Below, one piece after another: positions 26,381-34,491 of a DNA stretch of 64,000 bases. Below the pieces are notes generated by a model. It saw only the letters and a list, made by a program, of their open reading frames with translations, had not been told where the DNA came from and did not search any database. Position numbers and translations under genes: made by a program. The DNA is from Caballeronia sp. SL2Y3 (GTDB lineage: Bacteria; Pseudomonadota; Gammaproteobacteria; Burkholderiales; Burkholderiaceae), in the NCBI RefSeq assembly GCF_022879575.1, contig NZ_CP084262.1, positions 186,001 through 250,000 of the forward strand, given 5' to 3'. How positions within the stretch are numbered: position 1 is the first letter of the stretch; every line of letters begins with the position of its first letter.

Positions 26381-27565
26381 ATGACGCGCGTTTTTCGACG
26401 TCTGCGACGCGCGGTCGCGATCGCGGTGGCGGCGCTTTGCGCCAGCGCCGGCGCGACCGCCAGCCCGACCGCCAGCCCGACCGACAGCGCCGCGCCGCTT
26501 GCCTGCCAGCCGTCGTGGCCGCGCTGGGAAGCGTTCAAGAGCGGCTTCGTCTCGAAAGACGGCCGCGTGACCGACGTCGGCTCGGCCGATGAGCGGACGG
26601 TGTCGGAAGGGCAGTCGTACGGGCTCTTTTTCGCGCTCGTCGCCAATGATCGCGCGAGCTTCGACAGGATTCTCCACTGGACGGAAGACAACCTCGCCGC
26701 CGGCGACCTCACCGCCCGCCTGCCCGCGTGGCTGTGGGGCCGCGACGCATCCGGCACGTTCGGCGTGCTCGACGCGAACGCCGCATCGGACGCCGATCTG
26801 TGGATCGCCTACGCGCTGCTCGAGGCGGGCCGCGCGTGGGGCGAGCGCAGCTACACGGCGCGCGGCGCATCGCTCGCGCGGCGCGTGCTGGACGAGGAAA
26901 GCGCGATGCTGCCCGGGCTCGGCCTCACCGTGTTGCCCGGCCCGACCGGGTTTCATCCGTCCGCGGATTCGTGGCGCGTGAATCCGAGCTACGTTCCGCT
27001 GCAAGTCATTCGCGGCATCGGCGCGCGTCTTGCCGACGACGCCCGCTGGCCGCGTCTTGCCGCCTCGTCGGCGCGGATGCTGGCCGAGACCGCGCCGCGC
27101 GGATTCTCGCCCGACTGGGCGCTGTACCGGGCGCATGACGGTTTCCAGCCCGACGACGACACGCACGCCGAGAGCGCCTACAACGCGATTCGCGTCTATC
27201 TGTGGGCTGGCATGCTGGCATCGTCGGACGATGCGCGCGCCGCGCTGCTGCAACGGTTCACGCCGTTCGCCGCTTACATCGGCGAGCATGGCGCGCCGCC
27301 CGAACGTGTCGATACGCGCACCGGCCGCGCCGGTCCGAACGACGGCAACGCGGGCTTCTCCGCCGCCGCCGTGCCGCTGCTCACGGCGCTCGGCGAGACG
27401 GGCGTCGCGGACGCGCAAGCCGCCCGGGCGGAACAAGAAGCCGCGCCCGGCTACTACACGAGCGTGTTGACGCTGTTCGGCCTCGGCTGGCGCGAGGGAC
27501 GTTATCGCTTTACGGCGCAAGGCGCGTTGCAAACGGCGGCTTCGCAGTGCGGAGGCACTCGCTGA
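26381..27565 (+). CDS. bcsZ: Periplasmic endo-beta-1,4-glucanase BcsZ (GH8)
   Basis: Hydrolyses beta-1,4-glucan in the periplasm and is needed for normal cellulose production. The 394-residue protein has a signal peptide, a short Pro/Thr/Ser repeat, then a GH8 (alpha/alpha)6 domain. The general acid is E76 in RTVSEGQSYGLFFAL (E55 in E. coli numbering), and the subsite Asp is in NAASDADLWIAYALLEAG. In the segment that I align with the E. coli base D243 (YDAIR), this protein reads AYNAIRVYLW, with Asn at 268; see findings. The stop overlaps the bcsC start as TGATG. Confidence 0.93.
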   Translation: MTRVFRRLRRAVAIAVAALCASAGATASPTASPTDSAAPLACQPSWPRWEAFKSGFVSKDGRVTDVGSADERTVSEGQSYGLFFALVANDRASFDRILHWTEDNLAAGDLTARLPAWLWGRDASGTFGVLDANAASDADLWIAYALLEAGRAWGERSYTARGASLARRVLDEESAMLPGLGLTVLPGPTGFHPSADSWRVNPSYVPLQVIRGIGARLADDARWPRLAASSARMLAETAPRGFSPDWALYRAHDGFQPDDDTHAESAYNAIRVYLWAGMLASSDDARAALLQRFTPFAAYIGEHGAPPERVDTRTGRAGPNDGNAGFSAAAVPLLTALGETGVADAQAARAEQEAAPGYYTSVLTLFGLGWREGRYRFTAQGALQTAASQCGGTR

Positions 27566-30500
27566 TGCGCGCGCTTCCCACCACCTCTCGCACCCCGCTT
27601 CGCACCCGACCGGGCCTGCTGCCCGCCGCGCTGATGTCGGCGAGCGTCGTGTGCGCGGTGCAGCTGCCCGCGACGAGCGCCCATGCTGCCATCCCCGCCG
27701 CCATCCCCGCTGCCGGTCGCGTTGCCGGTCACGATGACACCACGCGAGCCGATGCGCTTGCGCTGCCGCCGCTGGCCGGACGCCTCTACGGCACCGCGCG
27801 CGCGTGGGCGAACCGCCATCGCGACGATCTCGCGTTGCAGGCCGTCGACAAGGCATTGCTGATCGCGCCGGACGACCCGCGCCTCTTGGCCGAGCGCGTG
27901 CGCGTCCAGTTGCGGCTCGGCCAGGCGCAGAAAGCGCAGGCGACGCTCGCGCGCATGAAAAACGCTGCGCCCGAGGCGCGCCTCACGCGGCAGGTCGACG
28001 ACGAATATCGCGTCGCGGTCAGCGGACGCGCGGAGTTGGCGACCATCCGGCTGTTGTCGCGAAGCGGCCAGTCGGAAGAAGCCGCGCGCCGCCTCGTCGC
28101 GCTCTTTCCGAACGGCGCGCCCTCCGGGGCGCTCGGCGCGGAGTATTACCAGATGATCGCCGCGACGCCCGCGCGCCGCAGCGAGGCGCTCGATGCGCTG
28201 CATCGCCGGGTCGCGGCCGATCCCGATGACGTCGACGCCGCGCTGACGCTCGCGCGCCTTTTGAACGCCAGCGACGCGACGCGCGCCGAGGCGAACCGCA
28301 TCGCCTGGAAACTGGCGACGCGCACCGACACCGACCGCAACGCCGCGCTCGACGTCTGGCGTCACGTCTTGCAGTCGGCGGGCGCGGACACCGCGTATCT
28401 GCCGGCGCTGCGCGCGTATCTCGTCGTGGTTCCCGACGACACCGAGTTCAGGGACCGCGCCGATCTGCTCGACGCGCGCATCGAAGCGCAGCGAAAGCTG
28501 GAGCGCGATCCCGATTACATCGCGCAGCAGCGCGGCCTCGCTGCCCTCGAACGCGGCGATCTCGCTGCGGCCGAGCCTTTGCTCGCGCGCGCGGCGGCGG
28601 CCCGTCCGGGCGATGCGCAAGCCGTCGGCGGTCTCGGTCTCGTGAGGATGCGCGCGGGCCAGCGCGACGAGGCGCGCGCACTATTCGAACGCGCCGCCAC
28701 GCTCGCGCCCGACAATCGCGGGAAATGGCAGGCGCTCGCCCGCACGGCGCAGTTCTGGGGCACGCTCGCGCACGCGCGCGACGCCGCCGGCGCCGGCAAG
28801 CCGGCCGATGCGGCACGCTACGCGCGCGAGGCGCTCGCGATGCAGCCGGGCAACGCCGACGCAGAGCTTCTGCTCGCCGATGCGCTTCTCGCGCAGGGCG
28901 ACTGGCGCGCCGCCGAACCGATGCTGCGCGCGCAAGTCGATGGTCCCGCGCCGAGCCTGTCGGCGCTGCGGAGCATGCGCACGCTCCTCGAAGCCACCGG
29001 TCGCGGCGATCAGGTCGGCCCGCTCATCGAGGCGCTGCAGAGCCGCTTCGCCGCTGCCGACGATCGCCAGAGCCTGGTCGCGATGCGCGCCGATCTCGTT
29101 GCGGCAAGCGCCCAACGCTTCGCGGAACGCGGCCTCAACGGTCCGGCGGCGCAGCAGTACGAAGCCTCGCTGCGGCTCGAACCGAATCAGCCGTGGACGC
29201 GCTTCGCGCTCGCCCGCATCTATCGGGATCTCGGCTTGCCGCAACTGGGCCGCGCCGTGATGGACGACGGCCTCGCGCTCGATGCCGCAACGCCGATGCG
29301 TTACGCGAGCGCGCTGTATCGCAATTCGACGGACGATCTCGCCGGCGCGCAAGCCGTGCTCGCGCTCGTGCCGGATGCCGAGCGCAACGACGCAATGCGC
29401 GCGCTCGCCCGCAATCTCGACGCGCAACAGGCGTTGATCGACGCCCGCGCCGCGTACGCGCGCAACGATGCGCGCGCGGCTCGGGCGGCGCTCGCGCGCG
29501 CGCAATCGGAGGCAAGCGACGATCCGAACATGCTCGCGTCGATCGGCTCGGTGTATATCGATCGCGGCGAGACGGCGCGCGGTCTCGCGCTGCTGCGCGA
29601 CTGGATGGCCGCGCATCCGCAGGAAACCGACATCGATGTGCGTCTGCGCTACGGCGATCTGCTGGGTGCTGCGCGGCGTGAATCCGAACTCGCCGACGTG
29701 CTCGCGCACGTTCGCCGCGCCGGCACGCTGACGCCGCGCCAGTCGGAACGGCTCGAGGACCAGTCGCTGCGCATGGCGCTGCGTCAGACCGACGACGCCA
29801 TCGCGAGAGCCGACTATGTGCGCGCTCGCGCGCTGCTCGCGGCCGTGAGCGACGCGGGCCGCCGCGACCGGCGCTACGCATTCGAGCTCGCCGACCTTGC
29901 ACGCGCGCAAGGCGACTACGCGGCGGCGCGCGCGGCGCTCGCGCCCGTGCTGGCGGCAGCGCCGGACGATGCCGAGACGCAGCTCGCGCTCGCTCGCGTG
30001 CTCGGCGACAGCGGCCGCAGCGGCGAGCGCCGCGATGCGCTCGCTCTCGTGCGCCGCGTGGTCGATGCCGCGCCGCCCGACGATATCGACACGCGCCTGT
30101 CCGCCGCACGCCGGCTGTCGGCGCTGCGCCGCCCGCAGGACGCGCAGGGCATCGTGCAGCCGCTGCGCGTCGCTTATCCGGCGCGGCCGGACGTCACGTT
30201 GCAGGCGGGACGCGTCGCCGAAGACCTCGGCGATTACGCGGATGCGGCGTCGCTGTATCGGCTGTCGATGGATCAGGAGCGCGCGTCGGGCAGCGCGTCG
30301 GGGAGCACGACTTCCTTCGGCACGCCCGCCGGCGCAATCCGCCTGACGCCCGCGCAGGAGGCGTTCGACGATCTCGGCCAGCGCCGCAATCCGGAAGTGG
30401 AGACCGGCTGGATTCCCGCCTACAAGTCCGGCGATGCCGGCGTGTCGGAGTATCACGCGCAACAGGTGCCGGTCTACGCGCAGATTCCGTATGGCTATGA

Positions 30501-31575
30501 CGGGCATTTTTTTGTTCATGCCGATGCGGTGCATCTGGATGCGGGGACGCTCGATGTCAGCGGCCGCGGCGGGTCGACCATACCGTACGTCGTCAACACG
30601 TTCGGCACGACGGCGGGCTTTTTCACCGACGCGGCGGCGCTGCGCAGTTATGCGGCGGGCGCCGTCACCTCCGGCGACCTGCACCAGCACGCGAACGGTC
30701 TCGGCGGCGGCGTCGGCTATCTCTCCGACAAGTGGCGCTTCGACCTCGGCTCGACGCCGCTCGGCTTTCCCGTGCATTACCTCGTCGGCGGCGCGCGTTA
30801 CCGGTTCGATGCCGGCCCCGCGAGCTTCTCCGTGTCGGCGTCGCGCCGCCCGGTGACGAGCAGCGAACTCGCCTACGCGGGACTCACCGATCCGCTCACG
30901 CACGCGGTCTGGGGCGGCGTGCGGCGCGACGGCGTCGATCTCCATGTGGGCGCGGATATCGGCCGGATCGAAACCTTCGCGGATCTCGGCGTCGGCGCGC
31001 TGACCGGGCGCAATGTCGCGAGCAATCAGGAATTCACGCTGCGCACGGGCTTCAGCGTGCCGGTGTATCAGCGCGCGACGATGCGCGTGCTGACCGGTCT
31101 CGTTGCCAATGCGTGGCATTACACGGACAACCTGCGCTACTACACGTTCGGGCAGGGCGGCTACTACAGCCCGCAGCGGTATCTGTCGCTCGGCGTGCCG
31201 CTCGAATTCATGGGCAAGCGCAACGGCTTCATGTGGGACGTCACGGTGACGGGCGGCGTGTCGAATTCGTACGAAAAAGATTCGCCGTACTTCCCGAACG
31301 GGCTTCCGTCCGTGGCGGGTCTGTCGCCGGTGGATGTCAGCCAGCTCAAGTTCAGCGGCGGGTCTACGCAGGGCGTGAGCTTCTCCTATGGCGTCGCGGC
31401 GACCGTCGAATATCGCGTGAATCCGCAACTGGCCATCGGCGCTCGCGTGAGCATCGATCATTCGCATGACTACGCGCCGAGTTCCGGCATGGTCTACGCG
31501 CGCTTCGCCTTCTCGGCGCGCAAGGACGATTACCGCATCAGCCCGCAGCCGGTGCGGCTGTATTCGAGCTATTGA
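27565..31575 (+). CDS. bcsC: Cellulose export channel protein BcsC
   Basis: A 1336-residue outer-membrane secretin-like porin for cellulose. After a signal peptide with an AAIPAAIPAAG repeat there are about 1000 residues of tetratricopeptide-like helical repeats that span the periplasm, then a C-terminal beta-barrel of about 340 residues (from around VETGWIPAYKSGDAGVSEYH to RISPQPVRLYSSY), the BCSC_C domain. The repeat region is very rich in Ala and Arg, as expected from the high GC. The start ATG overlaps the bcsZ stop and has GGAGG 10 nt upstream. Confidence 0.95.
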   Translation: MRALPTTSRTPLRTRPGLLPAALMSASVVCAVQLPATSAHAAIPAAIPAAGRVAGHDDTTRADALALPPLAGRLYGTARAWANRHRDDLALQAVDKALLIAPDDPRLLAERVRVQLRLGQAQKAQATLARMKNAAPEARLTRQVDDEYRVAVSGRAELATIRLLSRSGQSEEAARRLVALFPNGAPSGALGAEYYQMIAATPARRSEALDALHRRVAADPDDVDAALTLARLLNASDATRAEANRIAWKLATRTDTDRNAALDVWRHVLQSAGADTAYLPALRAYLVVVPDDTEFRDRADLLDARIEAQRKLERDPDYIAQQRGLAALERGDLAAAEPLLARAAAARPGDAQAVGGLGLVRMRAGQRDEARALFERAATLAPDNRGKWQALARTAQFWGTLAHARDAAGAGKPADAARYAREALAMQPGNADAELLLADALLAQGDWRAAEPMLRAQVDGPAPSLSALRSMRTLLEATGRGDQVGPLIEALQSRFAAADDRQSLVAMRADLVAASAQRFAERGLNGPAAQQYEASLRLEPNQPWTRFALARIYRDLGLPQLGRAVMDDGLALDAATPMRYASALYRNSTDDLAGAQAVLALVPDAERNDAMRALARNLDAQQALIDARAAYARNDARAARAALARAQSEASDDPNMLASIGSVYIDRGETARGLALLRDWMAAHPQETDIDVRLRYGDLLGAARRESELADVLAHVRRAGTLTPRQSERLEDQSLRMALRQTDDAIARADYVRARALLAAVSDAGRRDRRYAFELADLARAQGDYAAARAALAPVLAAAPDDAETQLALARVLGDSGRSGERRDALALVRRVVDAAPPDDIDTRLSAARRLSALRRPQDAQGIVQPLRVAYPARPDVTLQAGRVAEDLGDYADAASLYRLSMDQERASGSASGSTTSFGTPAGAIRLTPAQEAFDDLGQRRNPEVETGWIPAYKSGDAGVSEYHAQQVPVYAQIPYGYDGHFFVHADAVHLDAGTLDVSGRGGSTIPYVVNTFGTTAGFFTDAAALRSYAAGAVTSGDLHQHANGLGGGVGYLSDKWRFDLGSTPLGFPVHYLVGGARYRFDAGPASFSVSASRRPVTSSELAYAGLTDPLTHAVWGGVRRDGVDLHVGADIGRIETFADLGVGALTGRNVASNQEFTLRTGFSVPVYQRATMRVLTGLVANAWHYTDNLRYYTFGQGGYYSPQRYLSLGVPLEFMGKRNGFMWDVTVTGGVSNSYEKDSPYFPNGLPSVAGLSPVDVSQLKFSGGSTQGVSFSYGVAATVEYRVNPQLAIGARVSIDHSHDYAPSSGMVYARFAFSARKDDYRISPQPVRLYSSY

Positions 31576-31593
31576 CCGGCGCTGGAGGAACGG

Positions 31594-33492
31594 ATGAACA
31601 CCGATCTGAATCGATCCACGGGCGCAACCGGGAAAGCGGGCGCTGCATCGCCGCGTGCGCCCGGCGTGCTGTCGGCGCTCGCGCAGTTCGCGCGCTCGCG
31701 CTTGTTCCGCGATGACGACACGACCTGCCGCGTCGGCATAGACGCGCTGCCCGACGATCTCGCGACGCTCGAGCGCGGCGCGCTGTACGCGGTGCAGGCC
31801 GCGCCGCGTTCACCGGAATGCGATGCGCTCATCTGGGAAACGGTGCGCTCGGCAGGCCCACGACCGACGACCGTCGTGCTCGCGCGCGAACGTGGCGACG
31901 CTGCGGCGCGCCTTCGCGAACTGGGCTTTGCGGGCTCGGCGACCGCAGGGTGGCCGCGCCGGCTCGATGTGCTCGCCATGCCCGACGAGCACGAGGATAG
32001 CGCCGCGCAGACGCAGGCGCACACGCAGACGCCGCAGGCGCTCGCGCGTCTCATCGGCGGCTTGCTTGCGCTCAGGCGCTTCGGCACGCGGCGCAATGCG
32101 CTTTACATCGTCGAAGGCGCGCAACGCTGGTTCACCTGGAGCGATACGGCGGCGCTCGCGCGCGAGGGGCGCCTGCTCGCGGACTGGTGCGCGACGCGCG
32201 GCGTCACGATGCTCCTCCTGCTCGGCGACGATGCCGCCGCGCCCGGATCCGATACCTCGCCCGATTTCGACGAGGCCGCCGACAAACGGAGCGGACGCGA
32301 GCTGAACGGCGCGTGCGCGGGCGTGGCGCGCGTGCAGCGAGCGAACGGCGAACTGCTCTGGCAGGTCGACTTCTGGCGCGCCGGCAAGTCGCTCGTGACG
32401 GGCGACGTTCGCGCGTTGCGCTTCACCGGCGATGGCCGGCTGAGCGTCGCGCCGGCGGACACGCAAGGGGGGGCGATGCGGATCGCGCACGACGAAGACC
32501 GCGTCGTCGTGTGCCGGGCCGTGACCGGCGACGAGCCGTGGGTGCCGCGCAACTGGGAAGTGCTCGACGACCGCGATGCCGTCGTGGCGGCCTGCCGTGA
32601 CGCGCGCGCCGCGACGGTCGTGCTTGCGCATCGCAACGGCGCGCAACTGGAGCAACTGTGCGAAGCCGTGCATGTGCTCAGGCGCCGCAGCGGCCGCGCG
32701 CTAAAGATCGTCGTGGTAGAGCGCGGCGAGGTGTTGCGTCACCAGTACGAACTGCTGATGCTCAGCCTCGGCGCGAACGCGGTCGTCGCCCGCGACACGC
32801 CGTTTTCGCGGCTCGAATCGATATTGCAGTCGGTGCAGGGCCAGCTTTATACGCGTGCGCTGATGCCGGACTACCGCGCGGCGCTCGCCGCATCGCTCGC
32901 CGATGCCGCGCTCGGTTATCTGAACGCCGCCGCGTTCTGCGCGCAGGCGCAGGCGGCCCTGACACGCGGCGCGATCCTGCGTCTGCCTCACGTGCTGGCG
33001 AAGCTCGCGCTGCCGCCGTCGCTCGCCCACGTCGATGCGCTCGGTCATTGCCGTCCGCGCCGCGCTGGCGACGTTTTCACCGCCGATGCCACGCATGTCT
33101 ACGTCTTTCTCTTCGGCTGCCGGCTGTCCGATGCCGACAACGCGCTCGCGCGCATCTTCACCGCGCCGGTGGCAGGCATCGCGGAAAAAGTGACGTATTT
33201 CTCGAACGACGGCATTGCCGCCGAACTGGATGCGCTCGACGCGGCCAACCGGCGCGCGCCGCTCGCGGACTACAGCGATCTGTTTGCGAGCGCGGCGCCT
33301 GCCGGCCAGCCCGCCGCGGCCGTGGAACCCGAGGCCGTGCGCCGCGCCCGCGCCGAACTCGACGCGCTGCATGAAGTGCTGGAGCACGAAGCGCGCAGGC
33401 AGCGCGCGGACCTGGCCGTCGATAGCAAAACCGCGACGCACGCGCGTCGGGCCGTGCCGGCCCGCATGCCCCTCGTCGAACCGGGAAAGTGA
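31594..33492 (+). CDS. bcsE: c-di-GMP-binding cellulose regulator BcsE
   Basis: BcsE is a cytoplasmic GGDEF I-site-like (GIL) protein that binds c-di-GMP and, with BcsF, enhances cellulose synthesis. The 632-residue protein matches the family in its N-terminal NTPase-like and receiver-like regions (ALYIVEGAQRWFTW, LKIVVVERGEVLRHQYELLMLSLGANAVVARDTPFSR) and has a candidate RxxD c-di-GMP site, RAGD, near residue 490 (genomic about 33060). It lies 18 bp after bcsC and 1 bp before bcsF. In E. coli bcsE starts a separate operon; here it is internal to the synthase operon. Confidence 0.88.
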   Translation: MNTDLNRSTGATGKAGAASPRAPGVLSALAQFARSRLFRDDDTTCRVGIDALPDDLATLERGALYAVQAAPRSPECDALIWETVRSAGPRPTTVVLARERGDAAARLRELGFAGSATAGWPRRLDVLAMPDEHEDSAAQTQAHTQTPQALARLIGGLLALRRFGTRRNALYIVEGAQRWFTWSDTAALAREGRLLADWCATRGVTMLLLLGDDAAAPGSDTSPDFDEAADKRSGRELNGACAGVARVQRANGELLWQVDFWRAGKSLVTGDVRALRFTGDGRLSVAPADTQGGAMRIAHDEDRVVVCRAVTGDEPWVPRNWEVLDDRDAVVAACRDARAATVVLAHRNGAQLEQLCEAVHVLRRRSGRALKIVVVERGEVLRHQYELLMLSLGANAVVARDTPFSRLESILQSVQGQLYTRALMPDYRAALAASLADAALGYLNAAAFCAQAQAALTRGAILRLPHVLAKLALPPSLAHVDALGHCRPRRAGDVFTADATHVYVFLFGCRLSDADNALARIFTAPVAGIAEKVTYFSNDGIAAELDALDAANRRAPLADYSDLFASAAPAGQPAAAVEPEAVRRARAELDALHEVLEHEARRQRADLAVDSKTATHARRAVPARMPLVEPGK

Positions 33493-33493
33493 T

Positions 33494-33703
33494 ATGGGAA
33501 CCTTGCTGCTTTTCGCCGCCATCGGTGCGCTCGCGGGCGCGCCGCTCTGGTTTGTCTGGCAACGGCGCGGCGCGCGCGGCGGCCTGATCGCCGCGCGTCA
33601 TTTCGATCCGCGCGACGCGGCGCCGTGCCGCATCGAAGCCGTCGCGCTCAATGGGCGGCTGCTGCCCGATGCCGATGGCGCCCGCCCCGAGGCGAAAGCA
33701 TGA
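33494..33703 (+). CDS. bcsF: BcsF-like small membrane protein
   Basis: A 69-residue protein with a single N-terminal transmembrane helix (LLLFAAIGALAGAPLWFVW) and a basic cytoplasmic tail. Position between bcsE and bcsQ, size and topology fit BcsF, which recruits BcsE to the synthase at the membrane. Sequence similarity to the E. coli protein is weak, so the name rests mainly on context. The stop overlaps the bcsQ start (ATGA). Confidence 0.75.
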   Translation: MGTLLLFAAIGALAGAPLWFVWQRRGARGGLIAARHFDPRDAAPCRIEAVALNGRLLPDADGARPEAKA

Positions 33704-34491
33704 AGACCATCGCCGTAGTCTCCACCACGGGCGGCGCGGGCCGCACGACGGTCGCCGCCACGCTCGCGGTGCTGCTCGCGCGGCGTGGCCGCGATGTCGT
33801 CGCGATCGACTTCGATTGGCAGAACATGCTCGGCGCGTGGCTCGGGCTCGATGCGTTAGCGCCGCGCGGCATCGGGGAGGCGCTTTTGTGCGCATCGGAC
33901 ACATCGGGTACATCGGACACATCGGGCGCCTGGGAACACACCTGGCGCAACGACGACGGCGTGCTCTTCGTGCCGCACGGCCAGCTCACGCTCGATGAGG
34001 CCGCCGCCTGCGATGCGCGTCTCGCCGCGCATCCGCAATGGCTCCGTCACGCCATCGCGCAGATCGCGCTGCCGGCGAGCGGCGTCGCGGTGATCGACAC
34101 GCCGCGTTATCCGTCGCGTCAGGCGCAACAGGCCGCGTGCGCCGCCGATCTCGTGCTGTGCGTGTGTCCGCCCGATCCCGCCGCCTGCGCGACGTTCGTC
34201 GCCCATCTGCCCGCGTTGCTCGATGCGTGCCGCGATGTGCGCATCGTCGTGAATCGCCTGAATCCGGCGCGCGAAATGCAGCGTGATGTCCTCGCGATGC
34301 TGCGCGCGGCGGCGGGCGGCGTGCCGGTGGCGCAGCGCATCCACATGGAAGCGGCGCTGCCCGAGGCGTTCGCGCGCGGAGCGTGGCTGATGGACGAAGC
34401 GCCGCATACGCAGGCGTCGCACGATCTGCACGGCCTCGCGCATCACGTCGATGCGTGGCTCCCCGCGCTCGAAGCGAGTATCGCGGCATGA
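33700..34491 (+). CDS. bcsQ: MinD/ParA-like cellulose biosynthesis protein BcsQ
   Basis: SIMIBI-class ATPase that with BcsR stabilises and polarises the cellulose synthase complex. The 263-residue protein starts MKTIAVVSTTGGAGRTTVAA; in the position of the deviant Walker A (KGGxGKT/S) it reads TGGAGRTT, so both lysines are replaced (by Thr and Arg). Walker A' DFDWQN and Walker B GVAVIDTPR are recognisable. E. coli BcsQ is also divergent at this loop, so this need not mean loss of function. An 18-bp tandem repeat (33893-33926) inserts SDTSG twice. It overlaps bcsF upstream and bcsA downstream by ATGA. Confidence 0.9.
   Translation: MKTIAVVSTTGGAGRTTVAATLAVLLARRGRDVVAIDFDWQNMLGAWLGLDALAPRGIGEALLCASDTSGTSDTSGAWEHTWRNDDGVLFVPHGQLTLDEAAACDARLAAHPQWLRHAIAQIALPASGVAVIDTPRYPSRQAQQAACAADLVLCVCPPDPAACATFVAHLPALLDACRDVRIVVNRLNPAREMQRDVLAMLRAAAGGVPVAQRIHMEAALPEAFARGAWLMDEAPHTQASHDLHGLAHHVDAWLPALEASIAA
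33893..33926 (+). repeat. 18-bp tandem repeat inside bcsQ
   Basis: CATCGGACACATCGGG occurs at 33893-33908 and 33911-33926 and encodes the residues SDTSG twice in a surface-loop-like stretch. The period of 18 keeps the frame, so copy-number change would alter loop length only. Confidence 0.75.

Noticed and set aside
28681..31467. 928-codon open frame antisense to bcsC
   Set aside because: Composition dominated by Arg, Ala, His and Glu, and it mirrors bcsC codon positions; no ribosome site or family motif.
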